From NCBI GenBank assembly GCA_013396995.1, contig VWZP01009168.1, positions 186,001-250,000 of the forward strand: a stretch of DNA of 64,000 nt. The letters are read 5' to 3'. Of this stretch, positions 11,364 through 22,748 are shown piece after piece (position 1 is the first letter of the stretch; every line of letters starts with the position of its first letter). Origin of the DNA: Dicaeum eximium. Lineage: Eukaryota > Chordata > Aves > Passeriformes > Dicaeidae. The notes under the pieces were generated by a model. The model was not told the DNA's origin, did no database searches, and saw nothing but the letters and a program-made list of their open reading frames with translations. The translations under genes were made by a program, and so were the position numbers.

Positions 11364-12879
11364 CTGAAAAATTTAAATAGACAAGGCATGTAACCAAAAT
11401 AATTCTACTGTGACCAGTTTAACTAGCTATACATTATATACATCTTTCTGCCAGAGGGTAATTCCAAAATACCCAGTCATACAACCACTCGAGTCAACAG
11501 TGGATTTCCCTACTGACTTCAGAGGTTTCTCACACATTGTCAGAGTTTTTCATATATTAAAACAAATGTGCAGTGAGATTTTTTCCACTGAAGACTAAAT
11601 GAAATGAATTGTTTTCTTTTGATCAGTTATTCCATTGTTGTGTGTGTCCTATTACAATTCTATGTTCCAAGACAGAAAATCAGGATTTTTCCTCATGTTC
11701 AAGCACAGGCACTTGAACAGTTTCAGACCCACATTTAAGAGTCCTGTGCAGCCCTAAATTCTTATTACGTATCACTGTTCAGGTCAGAAGCCTGTTTCCT
11801 ACTCTAATTGTAATTTTCCTTTTTCATCTCACTTTTCCTTTTTCAGTTTCCACCCTCTAGAGTTGCTGGAAGACTTTTCAGCCTTTCAACATTGCCATTT
11901 ACTCATTGCTTATTCCATATACAGAACTGCCAGGATTAACTTCTGCTTTCCTTCTCAGCTGCTCTACATCTACCATAACAGCATTTAAACATGTCCTTTA
12001 TGTACCACACTTTTCTCTCTATAAAAAACACAAAATTAATAACCTTAGCTATGAGGTCAGTATTTCTCAGCAAGGAATTAATGACTATTATGAGTGCCAG
12101 GTATGATTTGTAAGCTTTTATCCTCTCGTAATGTATTATGTGTGACTTAAGCACTTTGTTTAGGAAGGTACAGAATGATGCTCTCAGTCTTTAAAAAAGA
12201 GGAAGTGAAGCTCCAGGCTTCACAAAACCTTCTGCAGTGTTGTTAGGCAGCGTATTTGCTTTTAAGAAGAGCCCCATTCCAGCAAATTTTCCCTTTATAT
12301 TTCTTTTATCCTTTATTTTCCTTTATGTGCAGACTCTGATTCTAGGAGGCGCAGCAGCTGTCTTCCCAACATTTTTAACCTCAACTCTTTCCCGTAAACT
12401 CCTTAAAACGGCAGGTTTATTTTAAAAGAGTAAGGAGCTCTAATGTCAGCTGTAGCTTTAGCAGTGACGAGAATCCAAAGCACGGGAAGCCACCCCCTAC
12501 CCCGGGCTCCAACAGTTAAATTGTCTGCAAAGATACAAAAGTTACAAGGAGGATTGTCAAAAACAGCATTAAGGCATCTCTTCGCACCGAGGACTCGGAG
12601 GACACACGCCTTTTAAAGAAGAAAAAGGAGAAAAGAAACGGGAAGAGCAACGCAGCGGCAAAATCACCCGTTCGATGTTGTCAGGTACTTTAAAAGGCAG
12701 AAGCAGAGTTTTCCCCAGCTCAGTAAGACGCAAACCCGCAGCGTTCCCTTCGGAACGCTCCGAAGCTGCTCAGCACTGCTGTTTTTATACACAAGTGGCA
12801 TTTCTAACAAAAAATAAACTCTGCCCCAGGCAAGCCCAGCGAAACAACCTCGCTGTGAAATACCACCAGCACCAGTCCA
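11364..12879 (-). other. ENPP4: ENPP4 5' intron
   Basis: It lies between the first coding exon and the CpG island. GC content rises from about 12440 onward. No exon is recognised. Confidence 0.6.
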
Positions 12880-13440
12880 CCTGCTCCCGAACCTCCCGAC
12901 CAGGTTTTGTAGTTGCTCGGCTCGGTCAGAACGGGTTATTCCGCCTGCAAAGCGCACACACGCGGCACCGCCGACCAACCGGGCGCTCCGGATCGGTTTC
13001 CCCCCGCGCCTGTCCCTCACCCGCACTCAGACCGGGCTCGCCGTCCCCACAGCCTCCCGCCGCGGGACAGCCCCGTCCCCGCCGGGGCCCCGCCGTGAGG
13101 TCCCGCTCCGGCTGCGCTCGGGCCGGGACGCGCGGGCGGCACCGGAGGTGACCGGGGGCAGCGGGAGGGGGCGGGGGCTCAGCGCCTGCGCACCCGCGCC
13201 CCGCGCAGCCCCAACCGGCAACTGACGGGCCCTGGCGGGGGGGCGCGGGAGCTCGTCCGTGTGCGCGGCCTCCGCCCGCTGTGATTGGCTGCGGGCCCGC
13301 TGGCGGGAGATCCGATTGGCTGCGGCGCGGGGGGCGTGGCGCTGGCACGATCGGATCGGGGGGAGCGGGAAGTGAGGGGCGGACGGTGAGAGGGGTCGTG
13401 GGGGCTATGAGAAGGCCATGGGGGCAGTGGGGGATGTCCC
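12880..13440 (-). promoter_or_regulatory. ENPP4: CpG island and ENPP4 promoter
   Basis: This is the most GC- and CpG-rich part of the window. Two ATTGG boxes (13284-13288 and 13315-13319) read CCAAT on the minus strand, matching transcription toward ENPP4. A GC box is near 13166-13177, an NRF1-like GCGCCTGCGCAC at 13182-13193, and an E2F/ETS-like GCGGGAAGTG near 13366. There is no TATA box, so dispersed initiation around 13100-13250 is likely. A plausible exon 1 donor, GCGG|GTGAGG, ends an exon at 13021, about 1.7 kb upstream of the first coding exon. The start site and exon 1 limits are inferred. Confidence 0.8.
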
Positions 13441-13449
13441 CTGTCACAG

Positions 13450-13985
13450 GGTCAGTTAGATGGAAAAGAGTTCTGAGATCATCGGGTTCAACCTATGGCC
13501 GATTACCACTTTGTCAACTAGATGATGTCTCTCAGTGCCGCGTCCGGTCTTTCCTCAAACACCTCCAGTGACAGTAACCACCGCTGCCCTCGGCAGCCCA
13601 CTCTAATGTCTAACCATCCTTTTGGTGAAGAAATTATTCGTAATGTCCACTGAAAACCTCCCATGGCGCAACTTGAGACTATGACCTCTTCTTCTGTCAT
13701 TTGGTACCTGGGAGCAGAGCCCGACCCCCACCTGGCTGTCCCCTCCTGTCAGGAGTTGTGCAGAGCCAGAAGGTGCCCCCTGAGCCTCCTTTTCTCCAGG
13801 CTGAGCCCCCCCCAGCTCCTTCAGCTGCTCCAGAGCCTTCCCCAGCTCCGTTCCCTTCCCTGGACACGCTCCTGCCCCTCAATGTCCTTCCTGAACTGAG
13901 GGCCCAGAACTGGACACAGCCCTCGAGGTGACCTCAGCAGTGCCCAGCACAGGGGACAGTCACTGCCCTGGCCCTGCTGTCACAC
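13450..13985 (-). mobile_element. CR1 LINE fragment, antisense, about 0.5 kb
   Basis: CR1 reverse-complement landmarks are present in order: GATCATCGGGTTCAACC, the CTCCAGTGACAG region, CTTTTGGTGAAGAAATTATTC, TTCTCCAGGCTGAGCC, and CCCAGAACTGGACACAGCCC. The copy abuts the CpG island on one side and the 22-bp minisatellite on the other. Confidence 0.85.
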
Positions 13986-14013
13986 ACCGGGATGAGGGGG
14001 CAGAGCTGAGGGG

Positions 14014-14172
14014 AGCCATGGGGGCTGTGGGATGAAGCCATGGGGTCTGTGGGATGAAGCCATGGCGGCTGTGGGATGAAGCCATGGGGTCTGTGGGATG
14101 AAGCCATGGGGGCTTTGGGATGAAGCCATGGGGGCTGTGGGATGAAGCCATGGGGTCTGTGGGATGAAGCCC
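14014..14172. repeat. 22-bp minisatellite, about seven copies
   Basis: The segment GGGATGAAGCCATGG recurs every 22 bp with alternating endings (GGTCT, CGGCT, GGGCT). The last copy breaks off at GATGAAGCCCTCCC. Because 22 is not a multiple of three it is read in changing frames, so the proline- and histidine-rich translations on both strands are not genes. Confidence 0.9.
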
Positions 14173-14201
14173 TCCCAAGCAGAGCAATGCGGTGTTTTCA
14201 G

Positions 14202-14306
14202 GGAGCTAAGGGGTTTGTGAGGGATGTGTTGTACCCTCGGGCCGGGATGCAGCTCACTTGGAGGCTGTTTGCTGGCGTTCCCATAATTGCAGAAGGGCAC
14301 CGTGAG
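14202..14306 (+). other. Exon-like segment in divergent orientation to ENPP4
   Basis: This 105-nt open segment (35 codons, phase 0 to phase 0) is bounded by TTTTCAG and by a consensus donor GAG|GTGAGT. It lies about 0.8 kb beyond the CpG island on the opposite strand from ENPP4. It could be an exon of a divergent transcript. The peptide is not recognised and the acceptor tract is weak. Confidence 0.2.
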
Positions 14307-16191
14307 GTGAGTCCTTGGGAGTGTCCCTGTGTTTTCCCAGCACGCCCATTACCTGCCTCCTGCCTCCTTTGCAGGTGCCCGGCAGCCTCAGGCTGTCACC
14401 TTTTGGAGGCAGTGGTGCTTGTCAGCATGACTTCTCCATGACTCTTCCATGACTCCATCTCCTTTTTGGTCACACAGCTCTTTAAGTTGACTATGCATAT
14501 TCTTTCACACACATCGCCTTTTTGTGGTCTCTTGTGGAAAAAAGAATAAAATTGTTTACCCTAAAACTCAGAATACAGGCAGGAAATGGTCACGTGTTGT
14601 TGAATGTACTCTGAGTGCCGATGCAGCAGCGTGTGGTACCATGAGTTGAGATCTGTTTTGGGTCCTGGTGTAAGTTTGTTTCATAAATTAAGGCAAATTG
14701 TTTACATTCCCATGGTTTTCCCTTTTATTATTAGAAGGGATTAGTAATTCTGCAAAACCTGTTAAGTTACTGGTGCTGAAAAACAATGAGATCAGCTCTA
14801 TGTAAATAGACACACAAAGCACCCTTTAACAGCTCAGAGCACAAATCATCAGTATTTTAAATTTCATCCTAAAAACTGAGAAAAAGACATGCGTATGGCT
14901 TCATACTGAAGTAAATTGGAGTTTCATTCTGTGTACCCTGCTAGATGTTTATTCTGCAGGCGGTGTAGATTTCAGCTCGTTTCTTCCTAATGGCTTTCAC
15001 ATATGTATGAGTTAGGCTGGTTTTGCTACCTGTGTGTACTAGCTAGTGGAGTGGCTCTAAAATGTGCTACAGTAGGCTGAATGAAGTGACACACCCCTGA
15101 TTCACCTTGATTTATGGAATGTAGCAGGTGTGGCCAAACACAGGCCTGTAAAAGAGGAAAAAAAGCATCTCCAGGTGAGCTAGAGAAGAATTCTTGCAGC
15201 TACTCATGTGTCATGTGTCAAGTTCAAGTCAAGGTCCTTGTGGGTTTTTTTGTCTGAGTTTCTTTTTGGTCACACAAATTCAGCTTTGTGAATATGCACA
15301 TAACAGCTGATCGTGTGGAGGAGAGACATGTCCTTTATAAATTACTTTCTTGTATTGCCTTAAAAATGTTTGTTACACAGAGTGAACTAGAACTCCAGGG
15401 AATGCCTAACAGAACAGGTGCAATATTTTGACCAATTTCATCAAGTTACAGTTGAGTTCTTGTTAAAAACTTTATGCACAGATGCAGACGACTTTTAAGC
15501 AGCGAGGCTCTTTTGCCAGCCTCCTTTTGCAGCATGCTCACTCAGCTGTTGAGTCCTAAAAGGCGTGAGTAATCTCTTGTTTACCCTTGCCCACGTGCTT
15601 TGAAAACCATTTGCAGTATTCACTTATTCACAAGCCCAGCCTAATGTGTTGTGCCCAATTTGACGCATCATACAGGCAGCACACCACTGCAGCTCTGAGC
15701 TCTGAGCTGGTCTAGCCAATATGTATTTAATGTGGTTAACACAGCTCTTGGTTCCATTTACAGTGTTTGCCTACAGGAAATGGGTAAGTTACATGTATAC
15801 TTACATTAAGAGGAGTAAAACTGGGCACTGCTGTGATGTTTGCCTTTCTTCACCTTGATCTCTCTGTTGTATTTTAGCCCATGTTTGCCTGTAGAAGCTG
15901 CAGTTCTAAGCACTGGATGCTGCCAGAGCTGTCCAGATTTACTGCTGGACAATAAATTTTTATTGCTTTATTTTAAATGCTTTACAATTGAGCCTTTGCG
16001 GCTCGAAAACCATTAGGCAATGCCAGGAAGTAAAGAGCAGGCGAACTCAAAATATTCTCAGGGGTTGCTGGGTTTAGTACAACACTTAATTTCTGGATAG
16101 TAAACCATATCCTCTAGTTGGCAGTGTTGTAGAGGTGAAGCAAATTTGGATTAATTAAATTTGGGGTTAAATTTGGACTAATTTAACTTAG

Positions 16192-16577
16192 ATTGTTCAA
16201 CCTGGAGAAGAGAAGGCTTTGGGGTGACTTAACTGTGGCCTTCTGTCACCTGAAGGATGCCTACGAGAAAGATGGAGAGGGACTTTTTACAAGAGCATGG
16301 AGTGACAGGACAAGGGAGAATGGCTTCAAACTGAAAGAGAGCAAGTTTGCATTGGGTATTAGGGAAAAAAGTCTTCCCTGTGAGGATGGTGAGGCCCTGG
16401 CACAGGTTGCCCAGAGAAGCTGTGGATGCCCCAACCCTGGAAGTGTCCAAGGCCAGGTTGGACAGGGCTTGGAGGAGCCTGGGCATGGTGAAAGATGTCC
16501 CTGCCCATGGCAGGATATTGGAATAAGATGAACTTTAAGTTCCCTTCCTACGCAAACCATTCTGCAATTCTATGAAA
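16192..16577 (+). mobile_element. CR1 LINE 3' end, sense
   Basis: It runs from TTCAACCTGGAGAAGAGAAG through GACAGGACAAGGGAGAATGG, GGTTGCCCAGAGAAGC and TGTCCCTGCCCATGGCAGG to a terminal CAATTCTATGA. This is the order of the CR1 3' untranslated region. It is fairly well preserved and 5'-truncated. Confidence 0.93.
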
Positions 16578-18144
16578 ACTCAATGTTGCACGTGAATAGC
16601 TCAGCTACTCCTATTGCATACTTTCTTAAGGACATTTTCATTATTTAATACTGAACAATAAATAATTCCTGTATTTCCAATTTTATTCTCAATTTTTATC
16701 CATGTGATGGAGACCTCTGTCACCATTTTTGCTCAGTAGTTTTTAAAATCTGTCATTTAATGTGTTTTGATGCATCTTTATAAAATTGAGATTTAAAAAA
16801 TTGACATTTCATGAAACCATAAAAGGAGCTGGGTGAGTAACAGCTGTTAAACTTTATTAGACCTTAAGCTTTTAGGGCCCATTTAATCCAAAGCATTGCT
16901 TGTATATGTAGGCTATAAACAAAAAAGGCTCTTAACCTTGCTGTTTCTCAAACTGTGTGGAAGGAGATCCCTAAGGCTGTATGACAGGGTGATGCAGAGG
17001 ACTGTAGTGTCTCTGCCTTCTTTATTTCAGTTACCAGAGCCTCCACTGCAAACAGGCTTGCAGCTGGGTTGCTGAGCTTTTCAAGGGTGCTTAGTTTCAG
17101 AGATAAACAAGGTTGTTGAAATGATGCCCGATTTTAAAGGCAAACAAAAATGTTTTTCTTGGAGCAGTTAGGCAGATAAAATTGGAATACTCTCAGGTAT
17201 TCCAATGGAGTTTCTGACCATGGACTTAAAGACCAAACCAAGTAAAGTTCTACAAAATGAACTGGAAGACCAGAAATAAAGGGCTTTGAAATATCCAAAT
17301 TGAGAATAATTAGACCCTGCAGCAGGTAAAGCAGGTTTTCAAATGTATGCTGACAATGACTCCTGGTATTTTTAACAACTAAAAGCTGTTGATAACATAA
17401 GAATTGAGTGTCCTGTGCAAAGTGGTTTTCTGTTGTTTGTCTGGTTCTCAGTGGAGAAATGTCTGTCATATGCAGAGTGAAATTTATGGGTGTGTTGGAT
17501 TTAAATATGCCTTTTATGCAGCCAGCAGCAAAGGAAATCTGGGTGAAGGTGAATCACCATTACTACAGGGGGGTCCTGGATTTGTGAACCAGCCCCTCAC
17601 GACTGCAGAATCCAGGTCAGTTTTAGCAGAACAACAGATGGATTTCTGGATGCCTGCTTCAAGGATCTGCTGACTCCTGTGTGAAATGTGTCATCCTGAA
17701 CATTTACCAAATCACTGTCTTCTGAAATAATTCTTCAGTGTGTTTGTTTTCCCTACTGCAGTACAAATAGAATACAGACAAAGGAACAAAATGTGGGATA
17801 AAGTCTTGTCCTCGTGCTGTTTAGCACAAGATTGGCGGTGGATAGAATATTACTGTTGATGAACTGTAGAGATGAGGTGCTGCTAACAACACAAGTAAAA
17901 GCTGAGGCTGGAAATGGTGCAGGAGTTTGTTTGTGGTTGATTTGCTCCAGGTATTGAGTGCAGCCAGGAGTGAAAACAAAGTGGTATGAATTTACTGCAG
18001 GTCCCTTGTAGTGTGTCTGTAAATCATGATCAGTCTCTGTTCCTGAGCCCACAGTGTAGTTTTGATAAAGTCCTTGAGCTACATGTTGCAAAGCTTTGGA
18101 AATTTTGGTGCTTTATGAAGGAAAAATAATTGTTTGGGTGGGTT

Positions 18145-18202
18145 TGGTTTTTTGTTGTTGTTGTTTTTTTGTTTGTTTGTTTTTTTATTTGTTTTTGTAA
18201 AA
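18145..18202. repeat. GTT/GTTT low-complexity tract
   Basis: GTTGTTGTTG followed by GTTTGTTTGT units, with T runs. No coding meaning. Confidence 0.85.
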
Positions 18203-21200
18203 CCAACATCCTGAACAGCCAGGAACATTCATGATTTTGCATTGAGTGCACTTAAGTACAAATGAAGGGTCTGGTCCTCCACGCTAAGATACCGCAGTTT
18301 CTGAGGGACAGTAAATTTTGTTTACCATCATTCAGTTTCTGGTTCAGCTCTTTCCAAGAACTCAGAGTGTTTTAACCATTCAGGGCTTTTTTTTTTTTGC
18401 ATCTCTTCTGTCTGGAAAAAAGATACTTTAGAGCAAGCAACTGAAGGACTTCAATTTCTTTAGGTTATGGGGAATGATTTACAGGCTCTTTGCTTAAAGT
18501 GCGCAAGTATCTTCATCGAGGACAAATAAAACTGGAGGATTCTTTTATTAAACCATTAAAATTATAGGAATATCCTACTGGAAATGACCAGAGAAATTCT
18601 GGTAGAAGCAGGTTGCTATTTCTAAACAGGGCTGTGAACCACTGAAGCTACTTGTGGCACTGATGGATGAGTTGAAGTTTACAATATTATGGAATGTCTA
18701 GAATATGTGCAAATTATTGCTGCAATAAAGGTGTACCCAGGTAGAAGTCTTAGGAATCTGTACTAAATAGTGTAATGTGGGGTTTTGCCTCCGATTCTTA
18801 CTCTCTGAGAATATGTGAGGTGTTCTCTTTAGAGGTCTGATGTTCTTGTTACACTTCATTCTTCCCACCCTTCTCTTCCACTCTGGAGTCAAGGGATAAC
18901 TGACTCTAGCAATGCAGGAATTTCTTAACAAGTTAGTCTTCTGCTTGTAATTTTAAAATAAGTGCAAGGTGGAGGTGCTGATTTCTGTTGGGGTTTCAGG
19001 GTGAACTGCTAAAGTTTCAGTAGTAGCTTCAGCAGTCTGAGTGTGCCAGAGCCCTTATCCTTCAGATAAATCAAGTTTGCTCTAAGCAAACAACTTAAAT
19101 ACCAATAAATGTCTCTGTGTGTTTGAGCTGCTGAACTGAGGTCTGTCTGTCTCTGCAGAGTGAAACAGGCAGTTATCTGGATTCCTAGCCTCAGTTTTGA
19201 TGTCGATTTGTGGGCTTCTAAGTGTAGATGAATACCAGCCTTGCTGTCTAAACAGACACATCTATTGTAGGGAGCTCTGATAACTGGGCTGTATTAAAGA
19301 CCATTGTCATCTCCTTTTGATATAATGATTTCCATCTTTTTCTATGATGTACTTTGAGGTGCTCATCACTGTCCCTGCACTGTAGAAAGAGTCAGTGATT
19401 TGCTTATTCCAGGTGTCGAACACAAACAAAATTATAACTTGTGTCTAAGTATGCTAACTGGACTTGTAGTCATGTTGATTCTGGTATGTCTTCCTTTAAA
19501 AAGAATGAAGTTGAAGTAAAAGCAGAAATTCAGTGATAAAAAACAATCTTCTCTTGAAAATGAGGAGTTCTATTGCTCATGTTCTTTGTCCTTTTATGAA
19601 CTTTTCTGCTTATGGTTTTTGTGCTCCTTTGTGTTTCTGCAAAGCCAGTCCAGATGGTCAGTGACACAATCTGAATTACAGATTTAGCAGCAAAAAGTAT
19701 TGTGTTACTAACTTCCACTTAACACCTTCTAGATTTGGGAGCAAAGGAATTTAGGGAATGGATGAAATTGGTGATCTCTGTTTTGTAATCTTGCATTCTC
19801 ATGGCTTTGGGGTAAAGCCAGAGGAAAGAAGAACTTGGATAACTCACAATAAAGAAACCCACATCAATTGTATTTATTTATTTTTAAATAATACTCACCT
19901 TATGCTCTTACTCTTTGTTTTACTTGTGATATTTTAAACCCTCCAGCAGGTGCTGCTGCATCCTGCAAATGTCTTCATAGTGGGGGGAAAAAGAAGTCAT
20001 GGACTGGACTACAACTGGACTTTGTTCTTTGTTTTGTGTCATGCATATTTCTGTGTTCTTTTTTGTCCCTCAAACTGTTTGCCACTCGAGTTATTAGAAG
20101 GGAGTTTTTATGATCTCAGGGAGTTTATTCCCATAAGCACTCTGTAAGAAGGGGTTGAAGATCAATGGGAGTTGCTGATCAAAGTCATGCTCAGAGCAAG
20201 CTGAACAGACACAGGCAGAAATACATTTGTCTTTCTACAAAATATGAAGAAATCCAAGTGTTTTCTTAAAAGTGAAAAGTAATCCTAAAAGAAGCTGAAT
20301 TTATAATATTTACCAGCTGTTTTATTGTTTTTCTGAAGTTTCTTGAACTTCTGTAATTAAAGTTCAACATTTTAAATCAGTCTTATAATTAGCCTTGGTC
20401 TTGAGTGCTAGAAGTTTGCAAGACAGATTACACAGCACACATTTCAGAATCTCTGAGTTAGGATTTCCACATAAGGAATTGTGGCTGAGTCACATACAGC
20501 TAATGTAAAGAGATGTGCTTTGTCCTGTTTGGTGATGGACCCCTTGTCCCAGGCAGGAATGGGGGGGAGTAAGAGTTGAAATTAGGCCTTAGTAATAGGC
20601 AATGTATCCTTGAGGTTCTTGCATTGCAGCAGGCCAGAAATGCCCTCGTGAGCTAAGAGATGTCATTGATCTCTGATACTTACCTGCATCTTTGTACTGT
20701 GCAATCACAGTGATTAAACTTGGTTGTGACCACGATCTTGGCACTTTTCAGGTTATCTAGGAGCCCTAAGTTTAATGAAGATGAAATATTGGTTTGCTTT
20801 TGATATTCAACTTTAGTAGTACTCTAAACTTCTTAATATAAGAGTAATGGCAGTTAACTACAGTCATAAATCCCAGGCAGGCAGCACCTGCTACCCTACA
20901 CTGTGAAACAGCTTGTGTTCCCTTCTTGTTCTGTCTGGAATGGCTTGAATTACCATCTTTCTCTTTCACTCCTCTTCTTTATTTCTTTAAGAAATCTAAC
21001 CTGGCTGTGGCAGTTACCTCTCAGGAAGTTACAAGGATGGGTCAGGAGGAAAACACCTTCATTTTCCTTTTGATACAACCCCAAAAGATTAAATATAATT
21101 AATTTATAAAAATTCTTGTAATAATCTATGTAATCCAGATGCAGTAAACATGGAGATAAAAAGTCTTTAGTCAATAAGGCCTGAAGTTCTCATCACTTTA

Positions 21201-22259
21201 ATAGATTGGTAACTTTATAATCATTTGATAAATTCAGGTTTGGATTTTCCAGGAGTTTCAGCTCTGTTGAATTCAGTTGCTCTGGAATGTGTGCCTGTCT
21301 CTGTAAGGGCAGTTAATTCTATGCTAAAGCTGACAGTATTCAGCCCCTTTAGGTTCTGTGCAGTTTGGTGTGTCTCCTCATTCACTAGAGAAAAGGAACT
21401 GTATACACGAGGTGGCAAACTAGATTTTACAGTGTATGTCTTACAACATGGAGACACATAACCTAAATGGGATTATGATTAATTGATGCATTATCTATAT
21501 GTAATCATGATTAATACTTCTTCATTAATACTTCCTTCATTGCTTTCCTTCCAAGGCAGCTCATGAGAGCTTTTACAGTTTTGGCCCTAATTTATAGTTC
21601 AGAGGAGGAAAATGCCACATGTGAAATGTGTAGCCCTCAAAGTGGATGAGTGGCAATGTTGGAAAGAATTAAAATTTACCTCTTTGTAATTTTTTGTAGT
21701 TTTTTCATAAATGATCTTCAGTTGTTGATGATTTTTTAAGTAGCCACTAAAATGTTGCAGGTGATTGCTTGTGTTGTTGAGGCAGTTTTGCCTCTCTTTT
21801 CCTTGAAGTGGGCTGAAAATATGAGTGAGTGGGCTAAGTCTGCATTTTTACCTCTTTACATAAATAAGATTTCCAGTAGAACTATTTTCGACTTCCTATG
21901 TAAGAATACTTATTTTTTTACTGTAGCTTTCTAGTACTCATAGGTTCTTCAGCTGGTTTTTGCTATACTTATCCAGGCAACATCTGGAGTAACAACTGAT
22001 TACAGCTCCTGAGATACAGTTCCCAGGAGTCAGACTGACAAAGGGGTTAAAAGTGAGACAGCCTTTTACTTCGTGGAAGTGCAGTTGTTGATTCAAAGCT
22101 CTCAGTAAATGATTGTTGGAGGCTGCCATGTGTAGCTGAGCATTCAGAAAGTACACCACAGACTCTGCTTCCTCCTGAAGAGCTTTGTCGGTCAACATCT
22201 CATTTTAATTGTAGTCTGTAAGGTACCAGCAGGCAGGCAAAACTCACCAGCCAGCAGCC

Positions 22260-22748
22260 ATGGAAGATCCAGTCTTCACTGACATCAATCAAAATGCTAA
22301 CAACACCACTGTCACTGAGGTTTCAGATTCTGAGGGAAATAAAGGGGGTGATCTTTTTGATCATGTCCTTGAAGATTCAGCATCCCCTTTTTCCATCACT
22401 AATACCCCAGAAATCACAGATGGTAGTAAGGAGAACTCAGAAGATAGCTGTAATAATTCTGTGGCCTCTCAACATGGAAGTGATGGAGAAGATGATTCTT
22501 CATCTCACCTTGGTGCTGAAGAAGACTACCCACAGCAGCAGATGGATCTGATGAGCCCAGCTCTGGAAGATAAAGACACAGAGGGCACAATGTTTGAGAG
22601 CAACCTGCATTTTCCTCCAGATTTCCAGTTTCGTCAGAGACGGAGCACTTCTACAAACTCTTCAACTTCCCTTAAGTTTCCCATTAACAATAACTTTGGA
22701 GAAACTAACAACTTTCAGGAAGATTTTGAGATTTCCATTTTTGTAAAG
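22260..22748 (+). CDS. CLIC5: CLIC5 long-isoform first coding exon (CLIC5B-like)
   Basis: The ATG at 22260 has a strong context (GCCATGG). It opens 163 codons that end EDFEISIFVK, directly followed by the donor GTAAGA in phase 0. The last residues match the beta-strand motif that ends the first exon of CLIC proteins (DPEIELFVK in the short form 18 kb downstream). The rest is acidic and rich in Ser and Asn, with no cysteine-rich or membrane segment, and is probably disordered. Known biology: CLIC5 has a long form with an isoform-specific N-terminal region and a short form, both using a common GST-fold body. I do not recognise this extension as close to the mammalian CLIC5B one, so the isoform assignment rests on position, orientation, splice phase and the terminal motif. 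Confidence 0.85.

Larger units (their letters stand above)
14442..22259. other. Interval between ENPP4 promoter and first CLIC5 exon
   Basis: AT-rich sequence with one sense CR1 (16192-16577) and a GTT tract (18145-18202). Upstream non-coding CLIC5 exons could lie here, but none can be told from sequence alone. Confidence 0.6.

Noticed and set aside
12675..13447. Long frames on both strands of the CpG island
   Set aside because: GC-rich sequence has few stop codons. Composition is Arg/Pro/Gly/Ala low complexity and no frame is favoured, so this is a promoter and 5' UTR rather than a gene.
13960..14300. His/Pro/Trp repeat frames on the minus strand
   Set aside because: They are translations of the 22-bp minisatellite, open in several frames at once.
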